From Calliopum simillimum (lineage: Eukaryota > Arthropoda > Insecta > Diptera > Lauxaniidae): DNA of 64,000 bases. A program made the translations under genes and the position numbers. Position 1 is the first letter of the stretch, and every line of letters starts with the position of its first letter. Positions 1 to 12,434 of the stretch are shown in pieces. Location of the stretch: positions 79,404,909-79,468,908 of the forward strand of contig OX638368.1 in the NCBI GenBank assembly GCA_951812925.1. The letters are read 5' to 3'. The notes below the pieces were generated by a model that did no database searches, had not been told where the DNA came from, and was given only the letters and a program-made list of their open reading frames with translations.

Positions 1-1086
1 AGAAAAAAAAGTTTTCAAAATCGGTTCATGGCATGGTTTTTAAAATGAGGTCGAAAAACGGTATTTTAAAAAAACGACTACAAACCAAAACCAAAGTAGT
101 TATTTTAGATGTATTTATTAATGGTTAATTCGAAATTGCACGCGAAATTGCTATATCACTTATGGTTTGTGAGATATCTCACTCCTAAAGTTCAAAAAAC
201 ACGATTTTTGAGGTTGTGTAGAACACGCACAAAATCGTTTTGGTCTTTTCCATTAAATGCGTCATTTAGTACTGTTCTTCTTCTTCAAAATGAGTTACAG
301 AATAGTTTTGTATGATTTTTCTTTAAAAAGTTATGACCATTTTAAAATAGCATTATAAAATATATAGCAATATGGCAATTGCTATAGAGAATCCAAAAAT
401 GATTTTTAACTTTCATGATGTCATTTTAAAATAGTCATAACTTTTTGAAAAAAAGTCGCACCAACCCATTTCATAGCTCATTTTGAAGGCAAAAAGCAGT
501 TCTGAATGATGCATTTAATAACAACTAACAATGCATTTTCTTGCATCCAATAAAGTAGCGATTAAGAGAAAAAAATTAAAATACTTATTTTTGTCCAACA
601 TTGAGATCGGCTCCACACCTTAAAACTTAATATTTTTAAATAATTTTTTTGTGTTATATTAACCAACATTTAATCTCCTGCAATATTAGGATTCCAGAAC
701 AAATATTCCGCCCTTTAAAAATAACAAAAAACCAATTTATAGAAAAAAAGTCATGAAAATTTTCTTAAAAAATTTAAATTTTCGCACCGACACAGCCACA
801 AATTTAATCTTTGTACCAAAACTTTCTAAGAAGATAATGTTGACCTAGTCATTCTCTACAAAAGTTGGCTTGAAAACATTACGAAAAAATAAATAGTTTT
901 GAAGTAACGGGCAGTCAAAGCGACTTGCCTTTTTTAGTCAATTTTTCGACCTTTGATCGAAAACCGGCTGGGTTTTTTCCACTACCGATTCCAAATTTTT
1001 TATTGAGACCTTATTTTTTTGACCTCTAATTTCAGGAAATGGACGGGGAGCAAACAAATTCACAACTTTGCACATTTCATATATCT
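1..1086. other. AT-rich flank with a small foldback core
   Basis: No gene is supported. Positions ~250-525 form an imperfect inverted repeat centred near 385: the stretch around ATTAAATGCGTCATT on the left returns reverse-complemented as ATTAAATGCATCATT on the right. The same 'aaaatagtcataa...tagctcattttgaag' wording recurs at 37170-37240 inside the palindrome 36240-38185, so this looks like a diverged relative of that family. The short open frame at 109-315 is AT-rich noise. Confidence 0.45.
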
Positions 1087-1304
1087 TGTGGGCGCTCTAG
1101 TATAGAGCATAACGAAATGTAATGTGTTCAGGACTTAAATGTCAAATATCGCCATCTATGTATTTTGAACATACTTTCATAATGACAATTGTAAAATTAT
1201 ATGTTGGCAATGCCATGAAGTTTTAAAATAAAATAGCGTCACTTTATAACGACTGGCGAACAGAAATCACCGATTAAGAAAAAGTTTTCCTTATTAAAAA
1301 TTCA
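1087..1304 (+). repeat. 5' LTR of the Ty3/gypsy element
   Basis: It matches 11088-11293 almost base for base from TATAGAGCATAACG to AGAAAAAGTTTTC. It begins TGTGGGCG and ends ..TTCA. The first ~15 bases differ between the two copies, and the left copy has a few extra bases near CTATGTATTTTG. The sequence just after the LTR (tggggttcaact) starts with TGG, as a primer-binding site would, but I could not assign the tRNA. Confidence 0.8.
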
Positions 1305-1349
1305 GGTGTGGGGTTCAACTACAAATCTCTTTTACAAATTTTAATCGTT

Positions 1350-3234
1350 ATGAGCCAACGTTTATCGAAGGAAAAACTTATTGAAGAGTTAATTGCTGCA
1401 CACAAAGAAGTCCCAGTGGGAACCAGTTTAGCTCAACTTAGGTCGTTGCACAAAACTTTGGTTATGGAAGCTGAATCGTAAGTTACAACTGAGCAAAACG
1501 AGACACTCAATGTCGCCGCAAACGATGCAGAAAATCCTGCTTTGGTCGCTGCTACTGATGCATCATGATGTACCCGGTGTAGTTACCGATGAACCCGCTG
1601 TTAGTGCTTTGAAACAGTCCACTGTCGCTGCTGCCGCCATTGAAACATCCGCTGCCTCCGTTCCTGTCGTCAAATCATCTACTGTCGCTGTTGCCACCGC
1701 TGTCTCTGCTGCCCCTGCTCCTGTCGTCAATTCATCTACTGTCGGTGCTGTCGCAATGGGAGCACCCGTTGTTTTTGCTGCTGACCCTCCTATTATTGCT
1801 AGCATCGAAATGAAAAGAAATGCAAGTGACTTACTACTGACTGATTCTGATGCATCTTCCTCTAAAGAACGTGGAAAAATTATGCCAAATAGTGAGGTTT
1901 GTAATTTGGAAGAAAAATTAAAAATATTGCAGTTGCGTCGCGAAATGCTTCAGATTCAGAATCAGATTCAACTGATGGCGCTCGACGAATTAATTTTGAA
2001 GAGTTAGATGTTGCAATTCCAAAATTTTGTGGAAGCAACTATTATGATATATGCAAATGGTTTAATCAGTTTGAAGATTATGCTAAAGTGTGTGGATACA
2101 ATGACCGAGAAAACTGTTTGGCTGTACGCCGTCGCTTGGATGGAATTGCCAAAGAATATGTTGTGAATTTAGGGTTTACTAATTATGAATCCTTAAAGAC
2201 AAATCTTATAAAAACTTTCAAGCGTACAGTAACACGCCAAGAAGTACACAAACAACTACGCACTCGAATTTTGAAACCAAATGAGTCATGCTTGAGTTAT
2301 GTTATTGCTATGCAATCAATTGCTAATCAAACTGATATTGAGGAACAGGAATTGTTAGATATGATCATTGATGGAATACCTGATAGTAGCAATGATAATG
2401 CTCTTCTTTATGGTGCTTCTAGTGTTGATGATTTAATTCATCGTCTGAGTCGTTATGAGCAGCGTCGTGCATCACAATACATGTCTAAAATTCATTCTAG
2501 CAAAATGAATATAAAATCAAAAGCTGCAGTTCAAAATGATAATTCTCATGCTGACATTTCTAAAATAGATATGAAAATTCGTTGTTTCAATTGCTCAAAG
2601 TTAGGGCATTACAAGAGTGATTGCCAAAAGCCAATACGTCCTGCAGGTTCTTGTTTCAACTGTCACCAGATGGGCCATTTTCACCAGGATTGCCCCAGAT
2701 TGGAACGCAATAGTGTAGCAGGTGCAAGAGCTAATCCAGCAAAGGTTGCCGCTGCTATTATTGATGATGAAGACGATTTTGTGCATTATAATGAAATGGT
2801 AAGTGTGGTTTTTTATGTTACCAATCAAGATAGATGCATTGACTCAGTAAATATTATTTCTCTTATTGATTCGGGCAGCCCAATTAGTCTTATACAACGT
2901 TCAAAAGTTCCAGATGTTGTCATGAATTCCAATACATTATTTCCATCTCAATTTTATAGTTTAAATAATAAAAAAATATATACCTATGGTATCATACTAT
3001 GTAGTACATATAAGGTTGCTTAATAAAACAAAAATAATTGAATTAATTGTAACACCAGATGAAACAATGAAAGTGCCATTAATTCTTGGAAGAGATAGTA
3101 TGAATAAGTTTAATATTAAATTAATTAAATTTAAGAGACACTTGTCATTGAATAAAAAGAAAATAAATGAAATCAGAAAAATTGAAACGAAGAGTATTAA
3201 TGCATCTGATTTGATTGGTGAGAATATAGTCTAA
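1350..3234 (+). pseudogene. gag-protease of the Ty3/gypsy element (broken)
   Basis: Reading starts at ATG 1350 and hits TAA at 1479. It continues in shifted frames through an Ala/Val-rich segment (~1563-1800) and an acidic stretch, then into 2015-3000. Two zinc knuckles are clear: CFNCSKLGHYKSDC (from ~2583) and CFNCHQMGHFHQDC (from ~2650). The retropepsin active site LIDSGSPISLI lies near 2860-2890, and the later protease motif LILGRD is in the next frame (~3080). At least three frame changes are needed. The pieces are the Gag coat and the protease that would mature it. The reading ends where the palindrome was inserted. Confidence 0.85.
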
Positions 3235-3235
3235 G

Positions 3236-6200
3236 ATACGAATAAGGAGAGATTTTCACTCATCTGTTTAATGGATGAAACCTATTTTTTATGAAAGTAA
3301 ATACGTTTAGAAACATATTGTGAGTGGGTTGCCTAAAAAAATCCTGGCAAGGCTATGGTTCATTCCATATTGAAAAGTGCATTTTTTTCAAAAAATCCAC
3401 TCATCTGTTTAATGAAAAAACCATATACCATTCGAAAGTTTAGAGCCTCTACAATATGTAAAAGTAGGGTTGCCTATTTTTTTCCTGGCAAGGCATAGGG
3501 TTGCCAGGCTTTAAAAGGTCGGCCAAAACCACAAATTTCCACTCATCTGTTTAATGAAAAAATTATATACCATTCGAAAGCTTAGAGCCTCTACAATTTG
3601 TTAAAGTAGGGTTGCCTATTTTTTTCCTGGCAAGGCATAGGGTTGCCAGGCTTTAAAAGGTCAGTCAATACCACAAATTTGCACTATGCGTTTAAAAAAA
3701 AAATGTGTTTAATGGAAAAATTATATACCAATCGAAAGTTTAAAGCCTCTACAATATGTTAACGTAGAGTTTCCTATTTTTTCTGGCAAGGCATAGGGTT
3801 GCCAGGCTTTAAAAGGTCGGCCAAAACCACAAATTTGCACTCATCTGTTTAATGAAAAAATTAGATGCCATTCGAAAGCTTAGAGCCACTACAATATGTT
3901 AAAGTAGGGTTGCCTATTTTTTTCCTGGCAAGGCATAGGGTTGCCAGGCTTTAAAGGTAGGCCAATACCACAAATTTGCACTATGTGTTTTTAAAACAAA
4001 TTTGCTTAATGAAAAAATTATATACCAATCGAAAGTTTAAAACCTCTACAATGTGTTTACGTAGAGTTGCCTATTTTTTTCCTGGCAAAGCATAGGGTTG
4101 CCAGGCTTTAAAAGGTCAGTCAATATAACAAATTTGCACTCATCTGTTTAATAAATAAATTTTGTGTTAAAATAAAGATAATTTCATTGCGAACACGGTG
4201 ATACAGGGTTGCTTGTGAAAAACCTGTTTTAAGCCAGGGTTGCCGAGCTTTAAGAAATGAAATATTGGTACAAATGAAAATGTGCGACAGAGAGATCCGA
4301 GCGAACTATTTGGTTAGGATGTATACTAGACCTATCGTTAAAATTGAAAATGAAAAAAACCTTGCTCCCAGGGGCTAAAAAGTTTCCTATTGGTGTAAAT
4401 ATCAAGCATAAAAATGTTGGTTCCGATCGGAAAATATTTTACAGTGCCGCAAGGCCGTTGAAGGTCAGAAAAACGCTATTTATATGGAAAAATGGTGCCT
4501 TAATCGCAAGAATCAGTCCTATCTCTGAAACTATTTGAGATAGGTGAATGAAATTCAGAATGTGTTCGAACAATGCTTAAGTTATCTGCATCCAATAAAA
4601 AAATGGATGATGCCACGCCCCCTCGATCCGAAATTCTTGTATCTCTGGAAATATTGGACTTAGGGGAATGAGACTCGATACATATGTAATTGGCACTGGT
4701 AAAATAATGTTTCGTAAAAATGGGCGGGGTCACGCCCATTCCTTCTAAAAAAATCAAATTTGTCATATCTCTGAAACTATTTGATACATATGAATAAGAT
4801 TTGATTTCAGGTAATGTGAAGAGAACAGGATATGGCACTGTAAACATGTTAAAGCAATTTAAGCTACTTAGTTGATATAGAAGCAGTAATTTGTTCTGTT
4901 TTTATTTTGGTCTCCTAAGTATAGACACCATGCAAAAAAAATTTGGTCCCAATCGGAACATATTTGACCGTGCCACCAGGCCGTTAAAGGTCGGAAAAAC
5001 GCTATTTATATGAAAATAAGGAAACAATCAATACTATCTTTGAAATTATTTGACATAGGAGGATGAGATATAGGGTTTTTCCGACCTTTAACGGCCTGGT
5101 GGCACGATCAAATATGTTCCGATTGGGACCAAATTTTTTTTGCATGGTGTCTATACTTAGGAGACCAAAATAAGAACAGAACAAATTACTGCTTCTATAT
5201 CAACTAAGTAGCTTAAATTGCTTTAACATGTTTACAGTGCCATATCCTGTTCTCTTCACATTACCTGAAATCAAATCTTATTCATATGTATCAAATAGTT
5301 TCAGAGATATGACAAATTTGATTTTTTTAGAAGGAATGGGCGTGACCCCGCCCATTTTTACGAAACATTTTTTTACCAGTGCCAATTACATATGTATCGA
5401 GTCTCATTCCCCTAAGTCCAATATTTCCAGAGATACAAGAATTTCGGATCGAGGGGGCGTGGCATCATCCATTTTTTTATTGGATGCAGATAACTTAAGC
5501 ATTGTTCGAACACATTCTGAATTTCATTCACTTATCTCAAATAGTTTCAGAGATAGGACTGATTCTTGCGATTAAGGCACCATTTTTCCATATAAATAGC
5601 GTTTTTCTGACCTTCAACGGCCTTGCGGCACTGTAAAATATTTTCCGATCGGAACCAACATTTTTATGCTTGATATTTACACCAATAGGAAACTTTTTAG
5701 CCCCTGGGGGCAAGGTTTTTTTCATTTTCAATTTTAACGATAGGTCTAGTATACATCCTAACCAAATAGTTCGCTCGGATCTCTCTGTCGCACATTTTCA
5801 TTTGTACCAATATTTCATTTCTTAAAGCTCGGCAACCCTGGCTTAAAACAAGTTTTTCACAAGCAACCCTGTATCACCGTGTTCGCAATGAAATTATCTT
5901 TATTTTAACACAAAATTTATTTATTAAACAGATGAGTGCAAATTTGTGGTATTGACTGACCTTTTAAAGCCTGGCAACCCTATGCTTTGCCAGGAAAAAA
6001 ATAGGCAACTCTACGTAAACACATTGTAGAGGTTTTAAACTTTCGATTGGTATATAATTTTTTCATTAAGCAAATTTGTTTTAAAAACACATAGTGCAAA
6101 TTTGTGGTATTGGCCTACCTTTAAAGCCTGGCAACCCTATGCCTTGCCAGGAAAAAAATAGGCAACCCTACTTTAAAATATTGTAGAGGCTCTAAGCTTT

Positions 6201-6838
6201 CGAATGGCATCTAATTTTTTCATTAAACAGATGAGTGCAAATTTGTGGTTTTGGCCGACCTTTTAAAGCCTGGCAACCCTATGCCTTGCCAGAAAAAATA
6301 GGAAACTCTACGTTAACATATTGTAGAGGCTTTAAACTTTCGATTGGTATATAATTTTTCCATTAAACACATTTTTTTTTTAAACGCATAGTGCAAATTT
6401 GTGGTATTGACTGACCTTTTAAAGCCTGGCAACCCTATGCCTTGCCAGGAAAAAAATAGGCAACCCTACTTTAACATATTGTAGAGGCTCTAAGCTTTCG
6501 AATGGTATATAATTTTTTCATTAAACAGATGAGTGGAAATTTGTGGTTTTGGCCGACCTTTTAAAGCCTGGCAACCCTATGCCTTGCCAGGAAAAAAATA
6601 GGCAACCCTACTTTTACATATTGTAGAGGCTCTAAACTTTCGAATGGTATATGATTTTTTCATTAAACAGATGAGTGGATTTTTTGAAAAAAATGCACTT
6701 TTCAATATGGAATGAACCATAGCCTTGCCAGGATTTTTTTAGGCAACCCACTCACAATATGTTTCTAAACGTATTTACTTTCATAAAAAATAGGTTTCAT
6801 CCATTAAACAGATGAGTGAAAATCTCTCCTTATTCGTA
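3236..6838. mobile_element. Giant foldback (palindromic) element, family FB1
   Basis: Two arms of ~1.77 kb (3236-5000 and 5075-6838) are near-perfect reverse complements around a ~75 bp spacer. Termini read agatacgaataagg...ccttattcgtatct. The outer half of each arm is ~6 tandem units of ~145 bp carrying 'gggttgcc', 'ctcatctgtttaat' and 'gtagaggc'. The inner half has 'GGGCGGGGTCACGCCC' modules ~120 bp apart. No transposase is encoded. The open frames found on both arms mirror each other and are by-products of the palindrome. It sits at the protease/RT junction of the Ty3/gypsy element. A second partial copy is at 42838-44168. Confidence 0.9.
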
Positions 6839-6859
6839 TCTCCTACTAATATTATCGAT

Positions 6860-8738
6860 AGTGGCAGCAGTGGTGGGGATTCCTTAGTGTCGATGAAATT
6901 TTTGCGGAGCTTTGTGCTATCGATGTTGATGTGTGTCAATATAATATTAATTTGTGCCCAGATATTTCTAAAAAACAAGCTGATAAGTTGAAGATGATTA
7001 TAGCCAATTATTATTTACAACCAGTAGAGGTTGAATTGAAATGGAAATTCGGTAAACGGATGATGTACATACCATTTCATAGTTCACCACGTGGCTTATC
7101 TTTTTATAACCGAACAGAAGTGCGGAAAATTACTGACGATTTACTATCTAGACAAATTATTAGACCTAGTCAATCTCCATATGCGTCGCCAATAGTTTTA
7201 GTGAAAAAAAAAAAACTGGTGAAATTAGAATGTGTGTTGATTATCGATGTTTAAATAAGAAAACAGTTCGAGATAATTTCCCTCTTCCTCTTATTGAGGA
7301 TTGCATTGAATATATGGCTGGTAAGTCTTGGTTTACTTTACTTGATTTAAAGGATGGCTTTAATTAATGCGCGATGGATGAAGATTCCATCCCCTTTACT
7401 CCTTTCGTTACTCCGTACGGACAATTTGAATTTTTAAAAATGCCATTTGGGCTAAAAAATTCACCCTCTAATTTTCAAAGATTTGTGTATAATATTTTCC
7501 AAGATTTGATAAATTCAAATAAAATTATTGTGTATATTGACGATGTTTTAATTGCATCTACTGATTTTGATTCACACCTTGAGATTGTTAAAGAAGTTTT
7601 AAGTCGAAGATATGAAAAGGGTTTAGAATTAAAACTTAAAAAATGTAAGTTCGGTTTCAGAGAAATTGAATACCTTGGGTATTCAGTCTCAGTGCATGGA
7701 ATACATCCAAGTAATTCGCATATCAAAGCTATTGAAAGATATCCTATTCCAAAGAGCCAAAAAGAATTGCATACTGCTGTAGGTTTGTTTTCTTATTTCC
7801 GTAGATTTGTGCCATCTTTTTCAAAAATTGCTAAGCCACTTCTCAACTTGTTGAAAAATAATGTGCCATTTGATTTTTCCGATACATGCCAGGCAGCATT
7901 TTTTGAGTTACGTGATCGCCTGGCCGCTGCTCCTATTCTATCAATTTATAATCCGAAGTCAGAAACTGAGCTGCATTGCGATGCTAGTAGCTTAGGATTC
8001 GGTTCTGCATTACTACAGAGACAAAATGATGGTGAATTTCATCCTGTAGCTTATTTTTATAAATCTGCTACGTTAGCAGAATCGAAATATCATAGTTTTG
8101 AGTTGGAGGCTCTTTCGATAATATATGCGTTACGAAGATTTCGTGTGTATCTTGAAGGAATTCCTTATAAGATAATTACCTATTGTAATTTTTTAACTAT
8201 GATCTTGAGTAAGAAACAAGTAAATCCATGAATAGCTCGATCGGCATTGGAACTGGAAAATTATAACTAGTCGATACAACATCGCTCGGGAAATTTAATG
8301 GGCCATGTGGATGTTCTCAGCCGCTGCCATCCCAAACAAAGTAGTTTTGATACCAAATCTACTAATATCCAAGCTAATAATGGGGATTCCCTCGTTGCTA
8401 TAGTCAATAGCAGTGATATCGATTTTCAGATTCAAATAGCTCAAAGTCGAGATGAAACTATTAAAGAACTTTTAAATAAACTTGAAATTGGCGAGGTGGA
8501 AAATTTTGAATTGTGTGATGGGTTAGTTTTTCGCAAATGTTCTAATGACCAATTGTTGTTGTATGTCCCTAGTGAGATGGAAGATAATATAATAAGAATG
8601 ATTCATGAGAAAATTGGACATTTGGGAATAGATAAATGTTACGATGAAGTAAGGAAAAATTATTGGTTTCCTAAAAGAAAAGAAAAAATTTCAGTTTTCA
8701 TTAAAAACTGTGTATTATGTATTCAGCACCAGTACTAG
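6860..8738 (+). pseudogene. Ty3/gypsy reverse transcriptase-RNase H and integrase zinc domain (broken)
   Basis: The RT N-terminal part runs to ~7254, where an A-run causes a frameshift. A TAA at ~7366 interrupts 'LLDLKDGFN'. The RT palm has MPFGLKNSP and the catalytic YIDDVLIAS (~7533-7560). RNase H follows with LHCDASSLGFG and FELEAL, but the third acidic site expected in TDCN reads TYCN (Asp to Tyr, ~8178). A stop falls at ~8229. From 8298 comes the tether (GHVDVLSRC) and the HHCC integrase domain (HEKIGH ... CVLC) up to ~8735, where foreign sequence begins. This is a dead polyprotein, recognised by order and motifs. Confidence 0.85.
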
Positions 8739-8739
8739 C

Positions 8740-10066
8740 CGGAGAGCCAGCGCCTAAAAACAACTTTGCGTTTCTAAATGCTGAATTTTTTACAGTTGGT
8801 TATAGTAATTGTGTACATCAATAACACAGGTTTACAAAATAAAAAAATGTCATGGCGTTTTGATCAGACTATGTGTTTCCTAGGGACTTTGACGTTCTAA
8901 ATCCGAATCCGGGGTCCGTCTTTTTCCAGAACGTCTGAGAAAAAAGATTTCAAGGTCATATGAAGGTCAAAATTTTCATGTGTCGTTTAGTGATAAATTC
9001 GGTAAAATTCTGAATTTAATTTTTTATCATTGAATTCTTAGTCCTTAAACAGAATATGTGATCAAAAAGGGTATCTCGGATCTAGTTTTGGAGATATAGC
9101 CATCGGTAGATCCGAATATATCTTCTATGAAAACCACTATAAGTTGGGAACCACTGGATGGATTTGGAAAATATTAATGTCATATGAAAGGCATTTTGTT
9201 GTTGTTATTGTTGTTGCTGCTGATGTTGTTGATGTATTTGTTGTTGTAATTGAAAAATTTCAAAAAATATCATATCTCCAAAACTATGAACCCATTTTTA
9301 TAGGTTGTCAAAATACCTTTCATATGACACCAATATTTTTTAAATCCATCCAGGGGTTCCTAACTTATAGCGGTTTTCATAGAAGATATATCCGGATCTT
9401 CCGATGCCTATATCTCCGAAACTAGGTCCAAGATAACCTTTTTGATCACATATATTTTTTAAGGACTAAGAATTCAATGATAAAAAATTAGTTTCAGAAT
9501 TTTAGCGAATTTATCACTGAACGACACATGAACCCCATTTTGACCTCCATATGACCTTGAAATCTTTTTTCTCAGACGTTCTGTAAAAAAACGGACCCCG
9601 GTTTCGGATTCAGGACGTCAAAGTCCCTAGGAAACACATAGTCTGATCAAAACGCCATGACATTTTTCTATTTTGTAAACCTGTGTAATCTGTCGGTCAG
9701 TCAAGCGAACTGTAGAACAGGCGGCTGCTATATGGCCTCAAACATGAAACTTCTTATACACGTTATATAATGCATACAAATAACAGTTTTGTCGGTCAGT
9801 CAGTTAAACGTTAGAACGGGGCTAGTCAGCACGCCCCAATATATGTGCAATAAATGAATCAAGTCAAAATTATTTCTAAAAGCTGAAATTTTTTTTAGGG
9901 GTACTTAATTGTATATTAACCACAAATAAAGCAGTCAGTCAGCTATATTGTAGAACAATCTCCGTCAGCAAGCTCAACAAAGCAAAAAAAATGGTTACTA
10001 AAAGCTGAAAATTTTTTTAAGGCTAAAAAAAAAAAAATGGTTTCTAAAAGCTGAAATTTATGCTCA
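8740..10066. mobile_element. Composite insertion inside the integrase, containing foldback FB4
   Basis: The insertion separates the integrase zinc domain (ending CVLC) from its catalytic core. Positions ~8825-9690 are an inverted repeat with ~400 bp arms: 'cacaggtttacaaaata...catggcgttttgatcagac' on the left returns complemented at 9615-9690. The centre carries GTTGTT-rich simple sequence. The right flank (9690-10060) holds three copies of a 'CAGTCAG...TAGAAC' motif (~9698, 9795, 9931) and two 'aaaagctgaaattt' copies. No coding signal was seen. I do not recognise the family. Confidence 0.65.
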
Positions 10067-11008
10067 AATGAGCATAATCTATACAACATACCTAAGGCAC
10101 CAGTCCCTTTTGATACTATCCATATTGACCATTTTGGGCCTTTACCATCAATTACGTCAAAGCGAAAACATATACTAGTTATTGATGGATTCACGAAATT
10201 TGTAAGATTGTATCTCGTTAATTCTACAAATACAAAGGAAGTTTGTTGCGCATTAGATAAATATTTCAGTTACTATAGTCGGCCTAGGCGAATAATTTCT
10301 GATAGAGGCACTTGTTTCACATCAAACGAGTTTAGTAACTTTTTACATCGTAATAGTATATTACATGTTAAAGTAGCTGTGGCTTCACCTCAGGCAAACG
10401 GGCAGGTAGAGCGTGTGAACAGGGTGATTAAATCAATGTTAAGTAAAATTAGTGAACCGATTGAGCATGCTGATTGGGTTTCAAAACTGTCTCTTGCAGA
10501 GTTTGCTTTAAATAATACAGTTCATAGTAGCACAAAAAAAAAAACACCAAGTCAACTTCTTTTTGGGGTAAATCAACGTGGTAAAATTATTGATGAATTG
10601 ACAGAGCATTTAGATTCAAAACAAAGTAGAAGTATCAACCGCGATCTGACAAGTGACCGTTTGATTGCATTGAAAAATATTGAAAAGTCACAAGAATATA
10701 ATTTGAAACAATTTTTAAGGTGCAGTGCGCCAGCAAAGCAATATTCTGTTGGCGATTATGTTGTAATACGTCACGTCGATAGCTCAACGGGAACCAATAA
10801 AAAGTTTATACAGAAATATCGCGGTCCTTACATTATTCATAAAGTTTTACCGAATGATCGTTATGTGGTCAAAGATATAGAGAACTGTCAGTTACCCTAT
10901 AATGGAGTAGTTGAGTCTAATAAAATAAGGAAATGGTTGGCACTAAAGGAGAGTCCCAGCTCTGTGGCTACTGTTGATTATGAACCACACTTATTAATTA
11001 AAGAGTAG
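10067..11008 (+). pseudogene. Ty3/gypsy integrase catalytic core and C-terminal domain
   Basis: The frame is open from ~10067 with no start codon, because it continues the interrupted polyprotein. The D,D35E triad is present: HIDHFGP (~10128), SDRGTCF (~10300) and QANGQVERVNR (~10395-10420), with 35 residues between the second D and the E. A C-terminal domain follows with GDYVVIRH and the chromodomain-free tail KYRGPYIIHKVL. It stops at 11008, about 80 bp before the 3' LTR. This is the best preserved module of the element, but the polyprotein upstream is broken. Confidence 0.85.
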
Positions 11009-11087
11009 TTGTAAGAATTTTGTAGTCATATATTCGTTGATTGAGGGCAATCAAATTTATCAGGTTAGCCGAGTTGTAGTATAAAAA

Positions 11088-11293
11088 TGTAGTGTGTATA
11101 GAGCATAACGAAATGTAATGTGTTCAGGACTTAAATGTCAAATATCGCCATCTATATTTGAGCATACTTTCATAATGACAATTGTAAAATTATATGTTGG
11201 CAATGCCATGAAGTTTTAAAATAAAATAGCGTCACTTTATAACGACTGGCGAACAGAAATCACCGATTAAGAAAAAGTTTTCGTTATTAAAAT
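11088..11293 (+). repeat. 3' LTR of the Ty3/gypsy element
   Basis: This is the partner of 1087-1304. It lacks a few bases present in the 5' copy near CATCTAT and runs into a long T-tract at 11291. Because the outer edges differ, no target duplication could be assigned. Confidence 0.8.
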
Positions 11294-11542
11294 TTTTTTT
11301 TTTTTTTTAAAAAACAATTATGTATTAGAAAAAAAAAATATTGTTTTCACTATTTGTAAAAATTTGACTGGAAACCTTTCGTGTGGATTGCAATGCATTG
11401 TGTGATAGATGCGTACGTTAGCCATCAGCACCACAACCAATATTATAACGAAGTTGACTGAAAGTCAATTTGATTTTATATGACCTACCAAATTATCCAA
11501 CAACAAACAAAGGTTACCAAAAAAAAAAAAAATAAAAAATTT
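11294..11542. other. AT-rich stretch, nothing recognised
   Basis: T-tracts and A-tracts separate the 3' LTR from the next inverted-repeat terminus. No reading frame, repeat pair or regulatory site could be supported. Confidence 0.5.
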
Positions 11543-12434
11543 ATGTCCTAATTCTCTATCTCGAAAAATATGAGTGACTGAAATTCGTTTTCAGTCATTT
11601 TCGTTTAAAAAATATTTTCTGTAAATCGAATTGAGTTTTTCGTCAACACTCATTTGGTTTGTGGCTTTGTTTTCGAATAAGCAAAGACAATACATTTTTG
11701 AGAAATGCCAACTCTATTTTTAATGATATTTCGAACTTATTACTGAATATTTTCAATTGAAAAAAGAAATTAATTTTCAAATGGCAGTTCTATTTGGATA
11801 TTGGTTTTGAAATTTGGTTTGAAAATAATAATAAAAAAAAAACGGATTTCACAAGTGCGGAAAACATGTATTATACAAAAGTTTCTGCAATTCTTCTCCT
11901 TAAAGTTGTAGCTATGGTTGAAGTGTTTTAATTTGGTGGTCTCTCAATTTTACTTACAATTTCATTGCTATCAAGTTCTTCTAAAGGCGGCATCTCGTTT
12001 TTGTAATGTATACAAGCGTTATGTTAAGCACAAAAAACATTTATAATTTTAGTTACTACCATAGGAGAGTAATGCAGTCCTCTCTCGGTAAAAATACATC
12101 GAAATCTATTTTCGAGGACTCCAAAATAGCGTTAAATTACATTGCTTTACAAAATTGCTCATTATATTTGTCTTTAAAAGGTTACAGTGGATTTCTGAAC
12201 GGTGTTAGTAAATATGGTGACAATTGTTACTAGAATCTCCTGAAAAGTAAAAATTATTATGCAAGTACGTTAAAGCTATTCCAAATTGACCAAAATTTCT
12301 AAAATATAATCCATAAGGTGGAGTTTGATGCATATTAAGGTGAAAAATTACAATTTGTAATCTGTGCATTTTGAATGTTTTTATTTTAAATATGGTTTTC
12401 TAAGTCTCACAGAGATTACACAGCCATATCGATA

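Larger units (their letters stand above)
1087..11293 (+). mobile_element. Degenerate Ty3/gypsy LTR retrotransposon
   Basis: Two ~210 bp direct repeats (1087-1304 and 11088-11293) flank gag with two CCHC knuckles, a retropepsin, reverse transcriptase, RNase H and integrase, in Ty3/gypsy order. Frameshifts and stops break every domain. Two large later insertions split it: the palindrome at 3236-6838 and the block at 8740-10066. The RNase H wording around the catalytic region recalls the Mdg3-like group, but that clade call is inference. The copy cannot make its proteins. Confidence 0.9.

Noticed and set aside
1563..1805. Ala/Thr-rich minus-strand frame opposite gag
   Set aside because: It is the antisense of the Ala/Val-rich gag segment; repetitive GCT/GTC codons give open frames on both strands.
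3258..4160. CRISPR-like array in the FB1 arm
   Set aside because: The repeats are ~145 bp, diverged, and lack unique spacers; this is eukaryotic repeat DNA.
4500..5575. Two 115-codon frames with almost the same protein (4500-4847 minus and 5228-5575 plus)
   Set aside because: They are mirror images made by the FB1 palindrome, contain no domain, and are disrupted or absent elsewhere in the family.
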